A stretch of 64,000 nucleotides of DNA, taken from Oscillospiraceae bacterium (lineage in GTDB: Bacteria > Bacillota > Clostridia > Oscillospirales > Ruminococcaceae). The stretch spans positions 1-64,000 of the forward strand of contig JAGBCL010000093.1 in NCBI GenBank assembly GCA_018110825.1, in the 5' to 3' direction. Shown in pieces: positions 40,892 to 50,134 of the stretch (positions are counted from its first letter, which is position 1; each line of letters opens with the position of its first letter). The notes under the pieces are model-generated. The model was not told the origin of the DNA and did not search any database. It saw only the letters and a program-made list of their open reading frames with translations. Both the position numbers and the translations under genes were made by a program.

Positions 40892-41203
40892 ATGTTTATT
40901 GTACCAATCAGCAATGCTATTCAGCCGGTTGAATCGCTTTTTGATGACAAGAATACTGCGGCTGTGGCTGACAGCACCGATACCCCTCAGTTTTCCGATG
41001 TGTTCAAGGAGATTTTTACTGACGTTCAGGAAACACAGCGTGTTGTTCAGGAGGATTCCGTTCGTCTTGCAATGGGCGAAATTGACGATTTGCATACGAT
41101 TTACAACAATATGACAAAAGCAGCTGTTGCAGTTGAAACCTTTGTTGCTATAAAGGATGCGGCAGTAGGCGCTTACGACAAGGTGCTCCAGATTTCAATG
41201 TAA
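40892..41203 (+). CDS. fliE: Flagellar hook-basal body complex protein FliE
   Basis: The 103-residue junction protein connects the MS ring and rod. The conserved C-terminal half reads GEIDDLHTIYNNMTKAAVAVETFVAIKDAAVGAYDKVLQI. GGAG lies 7 bases upstream of the ATG. It sits between flgC and fliF as usual. Confidence 0.94.
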   Translation: MFIVPISNAIQPVESLFDDKNTAAVADSTDTPQFSDVFKEIFTDVQETQRVVQEDSVRLAMGEIDDLHTIYNNMTKAAVAVETFVAIKDAAVGAYDKVLQISM

Positions 41204-41259
41204 CTTATTGAACAAGTTTTGCGGCAGGGTGATGCCGTTAAGGAAGGAATTTTCAGAAG

Positions 41260-42888
41260 ATGGCGGTTAAGGAACAGGTAACTAAGGTCAAAAAGACTTT
41301 TACAACCTTCTGGGACGGTCAGAGCAAAACACGAAGAATTGTTTACATATCAATTCTTGCGGCGATTGTTCTGCTGGCTGTTATTGTGACGGTTGTTTTG
41401 AATAAAAAGGATTATGTGGTCCTCTATGAAGGACTTGAAACTACAGAGGCTGCCGAAATGGTTGCCCTCATTGAGGAAATGGGCTATGGAGCAGAGCTTT
41501 CGGGTGGTTCGATTACCGTACTGAAGGGCACTGAGGATAAGATTGCAATTGCCCTTGCACAGCAGAATTATCCTAAGAGCAATATGAACTATACCCTTAC
41601 AACTGAAAAAACAGGTATGTTCACCACAAATGATGAGCGTAAAACTTATGACAGAATTGATATGGAAAACAAGTTGGGTGCTCTTATAGGCTCAATGGAA
41701 AATATCAACGCTGCTGTTGTAACGCTTACAGAGCCGGAGCAGAAGAATACGGTTATTTCCTCAAACAAGCAGTATCCTACAGCAGGTGTTGTGGTTTACC
41801 TTGACGGTATTGATAAGCTTTCAAGCAAGCAGGTTGTGGGTATTACAAACCTTGTGAAAATGTCCTGGTCGGGACTTACAGATGAGAATATTTCTATTAT
41901 TGACAGTTATGGCATTCCGCAGGTTGTAGCAAATGAAAGCGAATATGACCTTGTTGTTGAAGAAACAAAGAAGCTTGCTTTTAAGACAACTCTCGAAAAC
42001 ACAATCAAGGATAAAATCCTTGCAATGCTTATTCCTATTTATGGTGATGAGGGCGTTTCCGTTGCGGTAAATATGGTTCTCGATTTTGATTCAAAGGTAA
42101 GCGAAACTACCGATTACGGTACAGAGGGCAACACAAATGCAGGTGTTCTTCAGCACGCTGACGTTGAGGCGGCAAGCGGCGGAACAACAGTTGACGGCGG
42201 CGTTGTAGGTGTTGAGGGAAATGCAGATGACACTTACCCTACAGGCAATACAAACGGCGGTGGAAGCTGGTCCGAAGAAGCTTATTCCAACACATATCTT
42301 GTTGATACATATAAGGAGCAGGTTGAAAAGGCAGGTTACGATATTGAAGGTCTTTCCATTTCCGTTGTTGTTTATACGGATTACCTCTCCGAAGCTGAAA
42401 AGCAGGACCTTGTAAGCCTCGTTGCAAACGCGGGAACAATCAATCCTGCGGTTGTTGAGGATGTTGTAACAGTTACAAACTTCAGAAAGTTCGGCGACCT
42501 GGAGGATGTTCCGACAGCAGCAGCTCCGAAGCATCTGTTCGGTCTTACATTTGATCAGCTTATTCTCGTTGGCGCAATCGTGCTTATCCTTATTCTCGTT
42601 ATTCTTATTGTTATGGCAATTCTGTCCAGCAACTCCAAGAAGAAGAGAAAGGAATTCGAGAAGAGAATTATCGAAAGCAGCGGACTGGTTGTTCCGGATG
42701 GCGAAGAACCGGTGGATACATTTACATTCAGCGATGCTGGGGATCCGGTGGAGGTACCAAGCCTTACCGACGACCAGATCGAAACAAAGGAAGTTGTTAT
42801 CAGAAGAGAAATCAGCGAATTTGCGAAGTTCAGCCCCGAAATTGTGGCTCAGCTGCTCCGAAGCTGGATGAAGGAAGAGGAGGATTAA
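41260..42888 (+). CDS. fliF: Flagellar MS-ring protein FliF
   Basis: The 542-residue membrane ring subunit has a first membrane helix (about 25-47) and ring-building motifs (VVLYEGLETTEAAEMVALIEEMG, then YPTAGVVVYL). A Gly/Ser-rich loop (about 310-345), a second membrane helix (about 425-450) and a cytoplasmic FliG-binding tail (EISEFAKFSPEIVAQLLRSWMKEEE) follow. The stop is 3 bp from fliG. Confidence 0.97.
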   Translation: MAVKEQVTKVKKTFTTFWDGQSKTRRIVYISILAAIVLLAVIVTVVLNKKDYVVLYEGLETTEAAEMVALIEEMGYGAELSGGSITVLKGTEDKIAIALAQQNYPKSNMNYTLTTEKTGMFTTNDERKTYDRIDMENKLGALIGSMENINAAVVTLTEPEQKNTVISSNKQYPTAGVVVYLDGIDKLSSKQVVGITNLVKMSWSGLTDENISIIDSYGIPQVVANESEYDLVVEETKKLAFKTTLENTIKDKILAMLIPIYGDEGVSVAVNMVLDFDSKVSETTDYGTEGNTNAGVLQHADVEAASGGTTVDGGVVGVEGNADDTYPTGNTNGGGSWSEEAYSNTYLVDTYKEQVEKAGYDIEGLSISVVVYTDYLSEAEKQDLVSLVANAGTINPAVVEDVVTVTNFRKFGDLEDVPTAAAPKHLFGLTFDQLILVGAIVLILILVILIVMAILSSNSKKKRKEFEKRIIESSGLVVPDGEEPVDTFTFSDAGDPVEVPSLTDDQIETKEVVIRREISEFAKFSPEIVAQLLRSWMKEEED

Positions 42889-42891
42889 CTT

Positions 42892-43902
42892 ATGCCGGAT
42901 ATTCAGGAACTTACCCCCGTGCAGAAAGCGGCAGTGGTTATTACCTCAATTGGTGCGGAAAATGCTGCACATGTTTATAAGCGACTTACCGATGAAGAGG
43001 TTGAAAAACTCACATTTGAGGTATCAAGCCTCCCATATATGGACATCAATCAGGTCGACGCAGTTCTTAATGAATTTTATGAACTGTGTCTGACCCAGAA
43101 GGTTATTACAGAAGGCGGTATCGACTACGCAAGAACCGTTCTGGAAAAGGCTTATGGTCCGGAAATGGCCCAGAAACTTATGGAGAAGGTTTCCAAGTCC
43201 ATGCAGACAAAGGCTTTCGAGTTTGTCAGAAAGTCCGACTACAAGAACCTTCTTGCTATCATTCAGAACGAGCATCCGCAGACAATCGCTCTCGTTCTCT
43301 CGTATGTAAATTCCGAACAGGCTTCTGCCGTTCTTCAGGAACTCCCGAGAGAAAAGCGTGTAGAGGTTGTTGAAAGAATTGCGAAGATGGAATCCGCTTC
43401 TCCGGAAACTGTCAAGGCAATCGAATCCACCCTCGAAAGAAAGTTCGCAGCGGTTGTTTCTATGGACCTTACAGAGGTTGGCGGTATCAACTATGTTGCT
43501 GACGTACTCAACAAGGTTGACCGCGGTACAGAAAAATACATCTTCGACGAACTCTCCGCAAGAGATCCCGCTCTCGTGGAAGAAATCAAGAAGAAGATGT
43601 TCGTATTCGAGGATATCCTCTCTCTCGACTCCATGTCTATCCAGCGTTTCATCAGAGACGTCGAGACAAAGGATCTGGCTATTGCTATCAAGGGCTCCAA
43701 CGCAGAGGTTGCAGCTACACTTTATGCAAATATGCCGCAGAGAATGCAGGAATCCATTCAGCAGGAAATCGAGTACCTCCACAACGTGCGTATGCGTGAC
43801 GTTGATGAGGCTCAGCAGAGAATTGTTGGTATCATTCGTCATCTTGAAGAAGAAGGCGAGCTGGTAATCGGCAAGGGCGGAGAGGACGAGATAATTGCTT
43901 AA
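42892..43902 (+). CDS. fliG: Flagellar motor switch protein FliG
   Basis: The 336-residue rotor protein transmits torque from the stator. The N-terminal part binds FliF (PVQKAAVVITSIGAENAAHVYKRL). The middle carries the EHPQ motif, and the C-terminal domain has the charged torque helix (SIQRFIRDVETKDLAIAIKG). GGAGG lies 8 bases upstream. fliH starts within its last codons. Confidence 0.98.
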   Translation: MPDIQELTPVQKAAVVITSIGAENAAHVYKRLTDEEVEKLTFEVSSLPYMDINQVDAVLNEFYELCLTQKVITEGGIDYARTVLEKAYGPEMAQKLMEKVSKSMQTKAFEFVRKSDYKNLLAIIQNEHPQTIALVLSYVNSEQASAVLQELPREKRVEVVERIAKMESASPETVKAIESTLERKFAAVVSMDLTEVGGINYVADVLNKVDRGTEKYIFDELSARDPALVEEIKKKMFVFEDILSLDSMSIQRFIRDVETKDLAIAIKGSNAEVAATLYANMPQRMQESIQQEIEYLHNVRMRDVDEAQQRIVGIIRHLEEEGELVIGKGGEDEIIA

Positions 43903-44764
43903 AATCGTTAGAAACTTCGGTACGGCTTTCGAAGTGGGCGAGCCTGTTACAATCGACAATACGGTTTATATCCCTGTTGAAGATGAGGAAACGGGCGAGA
44001 TACTTTCCGCTGAGGAGCAGCGTAAACGTGAGGAGCAGGAGGCGGCTGAGAAACAAGCCGCTGAGGAATACCGCATAAACGAGGAAGTTGCAAAGCGTTT
44101 GAGGGTTGCTCTTGCGGAAAGAAGCGCACAGCTGGAAAAAGAACGTAACGAAATCATAGAACTTGCTAAAAAAGAAGCAGCTGCTATTACTGCCGATACG
44201 AAGGCGGCAACTATGGCAGTTATGGAAAAAGCTCAGAACGAATGCGTAATTCTTAAGGAACAGGCTAAACAGGAAGGTTACGATGAGGGCTATGCAAGCG
44301 GTCGTGAGGAGTCGCTGGAAAAATATAAAAAGTACATCGACGCTTCGGGCAAGCTGCTTTCCGAGATAAATTCAAGGAAGGAAGCATATTATATTTCAAA
44401 CGAGGACGAATTGCGGACAACGGTTTTTGATATGGTTAAGAAAATTACAAGAACTGAGCTTTCATCCAACCCGAAAATTATTGAGGGTATTATTGCTGAG
44501 GCAGCAAAGAATTTCCGTAATTCTGACTATATAAAGATTACTCTTGCAGAGGATGAACTGACCGAAAGGTTCAGAACGGACGAAAAGCTTATCAAGGAGC
44601 TTATCCCGTTCGTTCCTGAGGTTGAAATCGAGTTTGATGACGAGGCTGAGGAGGGTACGGTTATTCTGGACAACGGTTCGGAAATCGTGGACGCAGGTAT
44701 CCCGACACAGCTTGATTTCCTGAAGGAAATCCTCAATAATACAAGAGGCAAAACCGAGGGTTAA
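43895..44764 (+). CDS. fliH: Flagellar assembly protein FliH
   Basis: The 289-residue export-ATPase regulator is long for the family. It has a coiled-coil rich in Glu/Ala/Lys (about 40-130), a GYDEGYASGREE segment and the conserved C-terminal V-ATPase-E-like domain. It starts at TTG 43895, with AGAGGA 8 bases upstream, and overlaps fliG by 8 bp, suggesting coupling. Confidence 0.9.
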   Translation: MLKIVRNFGTAFEVGEPVTIDNTVYIPVEDEETGEILSAEEQRKREEQEAAEKQAAEEYRINEEVAKRLRVALAERSAQLEKERNEIIELAKKEAAAITADTKAATMAVMEKAQNECVILKEQAKQEGYDEGYASGREESLEKYKKYIDASGKLLSEINSRKEAYYISNEDELRTTVFDMVKKITRTELSSNPKIIEGIIAEAAKNFRNSDYIKITLAEDELTERFRTDEKLIKELIPFVPEVEIEFDDEAEEGTVILDNGSEIVDAGIPTQLDFLKEILNNTRGKTEG

Positions 44765-44793
44765 TCCTCAGAATTTACTATCGGAGCATTGAT

Positions 44794-46113
44794 ATGAATT
44801 TTACAGCGGTTCGGGACGCCGTCAAGCAGGCGGATTTGTTCAGATACAAGGGTAAAATTGAAAAGATTATCGGTATGACCATCGAAGCGTCAGGTCCAAC
44901 CGCAAATATCGGAGATGTTTGCAGAATTTACCGTAAAAATGAAAACGGTAAAGCGGACGATTCCTTTATCTACGGCGAGGTTGTCGGCTTCAACAATGGT
45001 AAGGTTATGCTGATGCCGTACACCGATATCGAGGGTATCGGCCCTGGTTCAATTGTTGACAATACCGGCAGACAGCTTCAGGTTGACGTTGGCAACGAGC
45101 TGGTGGGACGAATTATCAATGCGATTGGCGAGCCGATTGACGGCGGACCTCCGATAAATACAACAGACAGATATTCCATTGCAGGTGAACCCGTTAACCC
45201 GCTGACAAGACCGAGAATTGACGATATTATTCCGTTTGGAGTAAAGGCAATCGACGGTCTGCTGACAATAGGCAGAGGTCAGCGTATGGGTATCTTCGCA
45301 GGCTCGGGCGTTGGTAAGTCAACGCTTCTGGGTATGATTGCGAGAGAGGTTCAGGCAGATATAAATGTTATCGCTCTGGTTGGCGAGCGTGGACGAGAGG
45401 TTCTCGAGTTCATTGAGCGTGACCTTGGCGAAAAGGGTATGGCACGTTCGGTGCTGGTTGTTGCTACATCTGACCAGCCTGCGATGATGCGTAACAAGTG
45501 CCCTATGACAGCAACGGCTATTGCAGAGTACTTCAAAGACCAGGGCAAGAATGTCCTGCTGATGATGGACTCACTTACACGTTATGCAATGGCACAAAGA
45601 GAAATCGGTCTTGCGGTCGGAGAGGCGCCTATCGCAAGAGGTTATACACCGTCTATCTACACGGCTATGCCGAAGCTGCTTGAAAGAGCAGGTAACTTCG
45701 AGCGTGGCTCAATTACAGGTATCTACACGGTGCTTGTTGAGGGTGACGATACAAACGAGCCTATCTCCGATACAGTTCGTGGTATCATCGACGGACACAT
45801 TATCCTTTCCAGAAAGGTTGCGGCAAGAAACCATTACCCTGCAATTGAAGTGCTGGAGTCGGTTTCCCGTCTTATGTCGGAAATTGCCGAAAAGCCACAG
45901 CGTGATGCAGCTTCAAAAATGCGTAATCTGCTGTCGGTTTATTATTCCAACTATGACCTGGTTTCAATCGGTGCTTACAAGAAGGGTACTAACCCCGCAC
46001 TTGACGAGGCACTGAGGAAAATCGACAAAATCAACGCTTTCTTACAGCAGGCTACTGACGAGGCTTTCAGCTTCGAGGAAACCGTAGAAATGATGAAAGC
46101 AGCCGTAAAATAA
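44794..46113 (+). CDS. fliI: Flagellum-specific ATPase FliI
   Basis: The 439-residue ATPase of the export apparatus is related to F1-beta. Walker A is GSGVGKST (170-177). ALVGERGREVLEFIE, the Walker B stretch LLMMDSLTRYAMAQREIGLAVGE, and the C-terminal DYNPALDEAL-like region are present. CGGAG precedes the ATG by 7 bases. Confidence 0.98.
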   Translation: MNFTAVRDAVKQADLFRYKGKIEKIIGMTIEASGPTANIGDVCRIYRKNENGKADDSFIYGEVVGFNNGKVMLMPYTDIEGIGPGSIVDNTGRQLQVDVGNELVGRIINAIGEPIDGGPPINTTDRYSIAGEPVNPLTRPRIDDIIPFGVKAIDGLLTIGRGQRMGIFAGSGVGKSTLLGMIAREVQADINVIALVGERGREVLEFIERDLGEKGMARSVLVVATSDQPAMMRNKCPMTATAIAEYFKDQGKNVLLMMDSLTRYAMAQREIGLAVGEAPIARGYTPSIYTAMPKLLERAGNFERGSITGIYTVLVEGDDTNEPISDTVRGIIDGHIILSRKVAARNHYPAIEVLESVSRLMSEIAEKPQRDAASKMRNLLSVYYSNYDLVSIGAYKKGTNPALDEALRKIDKINAFLQQATDEAFSFEETVEMMKAAVK

Positions 46114-46148
46114 AAAGTTGAGATAAATTCGTTACGGAGGGTTAAACC

Positions 46149-46595
46149 TTGAAACGGTTTGAATTTTCCTTGAACAAGCTCAAGGGCTACAAACAGCAGG
46201 TGCTTGACAGAGAAAAGAATGACCTCGCTCATTTGAGACGTCAGCAGCAGCAGTACATTGATGACAAGAATGCTCTCGAAGAGAAGCTGAGAAAGTCAAA
46301 TGAGGAGTTCTGCGTCAAGTCTGCACAGGGCATGACTATTATGCAGGTTACAACCTTCAAGGGCTATCATCATTCCCTTTCACAGCAGATAAAGGAATTG
46401 GAGGCTTCCATCGAAAAAATGGAGGTCAAGGTGCAGAAGCAGCTGGGCGTTGTAATTGAGGCAACTAAAGAAGTTTCGTCACTTGATAAGCTGGAGGAAA
46501 AACAGCTGGAGGAGTACAACTTCAAGGTTGCAAAGGCTGATGAGCTGTTTATTTCTGAGTACGTTCAAAACAGTACCTATAAAAATGAAGAATAG
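46149..46595 (+). CDS. fliJ: Flagellar export chaperone FliJ
   Basis: The 148-residue, almost wholly coiled-coil protein starts FEFSLNKLKGYKQQVLDREKNDLA, the usual FliJ opening. It stalks the ATPase hexamer. It starts at TTG with GGAGG 8 bases upstream. Confidence 0.92.
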   Translation: MKRFEFSLNKLKGYKQQVLDREKNDLAHLRRQQQQYIDDKNALEEKLRKSNEEFCVKSAQGMTIMQVTTFKGYHHSLSQQIKELEASIEKMEVKVQKQLGVVIEATKEVSSLDKLEEKQLEEYNFKVAKADELFISEYVQNSTYKNEE

Positions 46596-46690
46596 TTTCA
46601 ATCCGAAATTTTAACTTGATTTAAGGAGCAAGGCAAAAAATGCTGAGCACTTTAAATATATACTATTATAATGAAGGGAGGTTAATACAA

Positions 46691-48037
46691 TTGAATACGG
46701 TTTTGTTTGATTTACAGGCAGCGGTTATGGCGGCTTCTGTAAGCAGCGGAAACAGCAGTCTGACGGAAATTCCTGAGGACGGAAACAGCTTTTCCGATGT
46801 ACTTGCAGCACAGAAGGAGCTCGTGACTGAGGGTGCGGTTAATCAGGCGGCTGAAAACGGTGAGGTTGATGCGGCAATGCCCGAGGAAGAGGCAGAGCAG
46901 GATTTCTCCGCAGTTCTTGAAGCTATCGAAAATGCTGACGAGAATATGAAAAAGGCCATGCTTAAGCTTTTACAGACAGTTCTCAAGGCGTTCAGAGGTG
47001 CTGATGACGATAAGGAAAGAGCAACAGACTTGTTCGCACTTTTCTCCGACGGAAGTGCAGGTATGGCAGAGGACGAGGAAGAAGACATGCTTCTTAGCTG
47101 TGAGCTTCTCAATCAGACAGGTATGATGATTGAAGCGGAGCTTACTGAAGGCAAGGCAGCAGAGGAAATCATTGCTGAGCTGGAAGATACTATCGTGAAG
47201 ATTCTTGGCGAGGATGCCGATGAAACAACAGCGGCTGAGCTTATGGCTTCATTGCTTGGTGCTCCGACAGGAATTGCTGACGGCAATGACCTTATGAGTG
47301 CGGCAGATGTCCTCAAATCCGCAAAGCAGGCGATTTGTGAAATCAATCCCGAGGATGCTGAAAAGATGGAACAGCTTTTTGCTGACATCAAGGGCATTTC
47401 CTACAACAAGACAGAGGAAGTTCCCGAACTTTTCAGACTCAATTTTACAACCGTCAAGATTAACAACGTAAGCGAACAGGTTGCTGCAATCGGAAACGAT
47501 GAGGAAATCAATCCTGAGCTTATGACAGATGTAAAGCCTGAAATTATCGCTGACAAGCCTGTGATAACAGAAAAAACTGCGGAATCCGTTCAGATTCAGG
47601 TTACCGAGGTTGTTACCGAAAAGCTTTCAAGCATGAAGAGCGACAACGGAACAGAAGAACTGACAATGATTCTCAAGCCGGAAAATCTCGGTGAGGTTGC
47701 GGTAAAGATTGTCAAGGAAAACGGTGCAGTTACAGTGCTTCTTTCAGCTCAGTATGATGAAGTCGGAAAGACATTGACAGACCGTGCGGCTCTTCTCAGC
47801 AGCAGCTTGCAGAACCAGAACTACAATGTTAAGGAAGTTCTCGTTGTAGCAGCAGGAAATGCGGCAGAACAGATGGGTCTTGACTTTACAAATCAGGGCT
47901 TCGGTTTTTCAAGAGAAAGCAACCGCGAACAGAATAGCAGCGGCCGTGCAGTAAGCGGCATCGACGCAATTGACGAGACAGAAGCTGTTGAAGAAACAGC
48001 AACAATAAAGGAGGCGAAATTATGGACAACAGCTTAA
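46691..48037 (+). CDS. fliK: Flagellar hook-length control protein FliK
   Basis: The 448-residue acidic protein has a long low-complexity N-terminal ruler and a conserved C-terminal hook domain (LTMILKPENLGEVAVKIVKENGAVTVLL, about 335-410). It measures hook length and switches export specificity. Two starts are possible. TTG 46691 has GGGAGG 9 bases upstream and is preferred; ATG 46640 has AAGGAG 11 bases upstream and adds 17 residues. The end overlaps flgD by 16 bp. Confidence 0.9.
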   Translation: MNTVLFDLQAAVMAASVSSGNSSLTEIPEDGNSFSDVLAAQKELVTEGAVNQAAENGEVDAAMPEEEAEQDFSAVLEAIENADENMKKAMLKLLQTVLKAFRGADDDKERATDLFALFSDGSAGMAEDEEEDMLLSCELLNQTGMMIEAELTEGKAAEEIIAELEDTIVKILGEDADETTAAELMASLLGAPTGIADGNDLMSAADVLKSAKQAICEINPEDAEKMEQLFADIKGISYNKTEEVPELFRLNFTTVKINNVSEQVAAIGNDEEINPELMTDVKPEIIADKPVITEKTAESVQIQVTEVVTEKLSSMKSDNGTEELTMILKPENLGEVAVKIVKENGAVTVLLSAQYDEVGKTLTDRAALLSSSLQNQNYNVKEVLVVAAGNAAEQMGLDFTNQGFGFSRESNREQNSSGRAVSGIDAIDETEAVEETATIKEAKLWTTA

Positions 48038-49557
48038 GCTTATCAAATATCGGCGTGTACAGTAAGTATTCCAATACTTATATCGATACATCAACCGGCG
48101 ATAGCGATGAGTCAAACAGCTATATGAACTTTGACAGCTACCTGAAGCTTCTTGTTTCACAGATGCAGAACCAGGACTTCAACGATCCGATGAAGGACTC
48201 CGAAGTTCTTAACCAGATGGCTCAGTATTCAATGCTTGAGGGTATCAAGAATATGACCCAGCAGAACAATATCAGCTACTCTACTTCTCTTGTAGGCAAG
48301 GTTGTTACTGTAAGCGATGGATACGATTATTACACAGGTAAGGTTGAATCCGTTACAGTTACAAACGGCGAACCAAAGCTTATGATTGATGGCAAGGGCT
48401 ACGACTGCAAGACAGTTTCTGACATTGTTTCCGATGATGTCTACAAGGATCTTTATTCAATGGTGGGCAAGGATGTAAAAATCACTCTCACAGGTGAAAC
48501 AGGAAAAGTTACTGATGTTATCTTCCTGAGCGGTGAAAGTTATGTTGTTCTCAACGGTAAGGAAGCAGTTCCGCTTTCTACAGTTGAAGTTGTCAAGGCA
48601 GCAGAAAAAGCTGAAACTGAAAACAGCACAGAAACAAAGGAAGAAAATGTTACTGTTGTTACAGACGAAGTTAACGGCGATAAAACAGCAAGTGAACCTG
48701 CTGAGGAAAATGTTACAGTTGTTACAGAAGAGGTTCAGAGCTATGCTGATAAGTCACAGTCCCTTATTGATGATTTCATGAAGGAACTCGATTCTATTGA
48801 CGAAGCAAACGGTGTAAGTGAAGTAAGCGAAACAAGTGCAGCTTCAGAAGTAAACATGGAACAATATATTGTTGAAACTGTAGAGCTGGAAGTTCCTGAT
48901 TATTCTGCAGGAGTTTACGCTGATACAAGCGTTCTTACAGGAACAGTATCCCTTAAGAATGTAGATAACACTTACGGCAGCGGAACAATTACCGAAACAG
49001 TAAATCTTAATCCTGAAACAGCTGCAAGAACAACTGAAGGCAAACTTAAGGGCGTTACAACAGCTCCAAGTGTTTCCAAAAGTGATTGCGTGCCGCACAG
49101 AATTTCCGTTGAGGATTATCCTGAAGAAGCAGCACTTGCAGATAAACTCGGAACAAGAATGTATGATATCCGATTCATTCACAATACAGCAATTACTTCA
49201 AGAATCAAGACTGACGAGGTTATCGGTCACACAGCAAGCGGCAAGGCTATTACAGAAATCGGCTACAGCGGCGTAGGTCAGCTTGGCGAAGTAGTAACTT
49301 TTGCAGACGGCACACAGAGAGTTGAAGTTCTTCTCAAAAGCGGCAACTCAACATGGATAACAACTTCAGGCAACCTTACTCTTGATGAAATCTGTACAAG
49401 AGAATGGGCACCGGGTTCACTTACAGGCAAGCTTACTCCTTCCGAGCAGGCAATCAGACATTTCTCCGACCCAACAGCAAATTACGACAAGTCAGCACTC
49501 AGAGCTTTCAACAATTATCTTCAGTCACGTGGAATTACAGTTGTAAATCCGGTGTAA
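48022..49557 (+). CDS. flgD: Hook-capping protein FlgD with a long C-terminal extension
   Basis: The 511-residue product is more than twice the usual length. Residues 1-185 are FlgD-like: FDSYLKLLVSQMQNQDFNDPM near the N-terminus, then a beta domain with SLVGKVVTVSDG and ITLTGETGKVTDVIFLSGES. A Glu/Thr-rich linker contains a repeated EENVTVVT unit (about 205-240). A C-terminal module of about 170 residues (350-511) starting CVPHRISVEDYP has no family I recognise. It has no internal start with a ribosome site, so this is one fused gene. AAGGAGG precedes the ATG. Confidence 0.92.
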   Translation: MDNSLSLSNIGVYSKYSNTYIDTSTGDSDESNSYMNFDSYLKLLVSQMQNQDFNDPMKDSEVLNQMAQYSMLEGIKNMTQQNNISYSTSLVGKVVTVSDGYDYYTGKVESVTVTNGEPKLMIDGKGYDCKTVSDIVSDDVYKDLYSMVGKDVKITLTGETGKVTDVIFLSGESYVVLNGKEAVPLSTVEVVKAAEKAETENSTETKEENVTVVTDEVNGDKTASEPAEENVTVVTEEVQSYADKSQSLIDDFMKELDSIDEANGVSEVSETSAASEVNMEQYIVETVELEVPDYSAGVYADTSVLTGTVSLKNVDNTYGSGTITETVNLNPETAARTTEGKLKGVTTAPSVSKSDCVPHRISVEDYPEEAALADKLGTRMYDIRFIHNTAITSRIKTDEVIGHTASGKAITEIGYSGVGQLGEVVTFADGTQRVEVLLKSGNSTWITTSGNLTLDEICTREWAPGSLTGKLTPSEQAIRHFSDPTANYDKSALRAFNNYLQSRGITVVNPV

Positions 49558-49576
49558 AGAAAAGGATTGATGCCGA

Positions 49577-49996
49577 ATGTTAATCAGTGAATATCTTCAG
49601 CTGAGAAATGTATCGGTAACGACCGGCAAGGCGCAGGGACTTCCGCAGCTGCATCCGAATGGTACGCAGGCGGTTAATCCTCAGAACAGCGATTTTGCCA
49701 AAGAGCTGAAAAGTCAGCTTGAAGCGCTCAATCAGAGCAGCGGAGTGCAGTTTTCCAAGCATGCTATGGAAAGAATAAATGAACGGAATATTGACCTTTC
49801 CGAAGACAATAAGCTGGACAGACTGAACAAAGCGGTTGAGCTTGCAGGCGAAAGAGGTTCGGCAGACGCACTTGTCATGATTGATACAACGGCATTTCTC
49901 GTAAGCGTAAAGAACAACAAGGTTATTACAACACTTTCTGCAGATGATATGCAGGGAAACATTTTTACAAATATTGACTCTACCGTCATAATGTAA
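49577..49996 (+). CDS. TIGR02530-family flagellar operon protein
   Basis: The 139-residue protein has an N-terminal linker and a conserved core reading FSKHAMERINERNIDLSEDNKLDRLNKAVELAGERGS, then VMIDTTAFLVSVKNNKVITTL. This is the family seen between flgD and flgE in Firmicutes; its role in hook assembly is not settled. AAAGGA lies 10 bases upstream. Confidence 0.9.
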   Translation: MLISEYLQLRNVSVTTGKAQGLPQLHPNGTQAVNPQNSDFAKELKSQLEALNQSSGVQFSKHAMERINERNIDLSEDNKLDRLNKAVELAGERGSADALVMIDTTAFLVSVKNNKVITTLSADDMQGNIFTNIDSTVIM

Positions 49997-50116
49997 AAAT
50001 TCAAAAGCTATGCTTTTGAACTTTGCGTTGACTTATTACACGGTCGGACCGAAAGGAAACCGTTTTGTCCCGAACGATTGAAGGACGATGCTTCGGTCAG
50101 CGCATACTTGAATTTT
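49996..50116. other. Structured gap before flgE
   Basis: A 9-bp hairpin (50000-50008 with 50012-50020) competes with a long-range 9-bp pairing of 49996-50004 with 50108-50116. Smaller inverted words (CGGTC/GACCG, CCGAA/TTCGG) lie between them. The distal arm ends one or two bases before the AAAGGAG ribosome site of flgE. Confidence 0.6.
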
Positions 50117-50134
50117 AAAAGGAGTGCTTAACAA

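Noticed and set aside
43024-43959. 311-codon antisense frame opposite fliG
   Set aside because: It covers fliG and the start of fliH, both clearly conserved on the forward strand; no promoter or ribosome site on the reverse strand.
48022-49557. FlgD tail as a separate downstream gene
   Set aside because: No internal start with a ribosome site and no stop; the frame is continuous through the linker.
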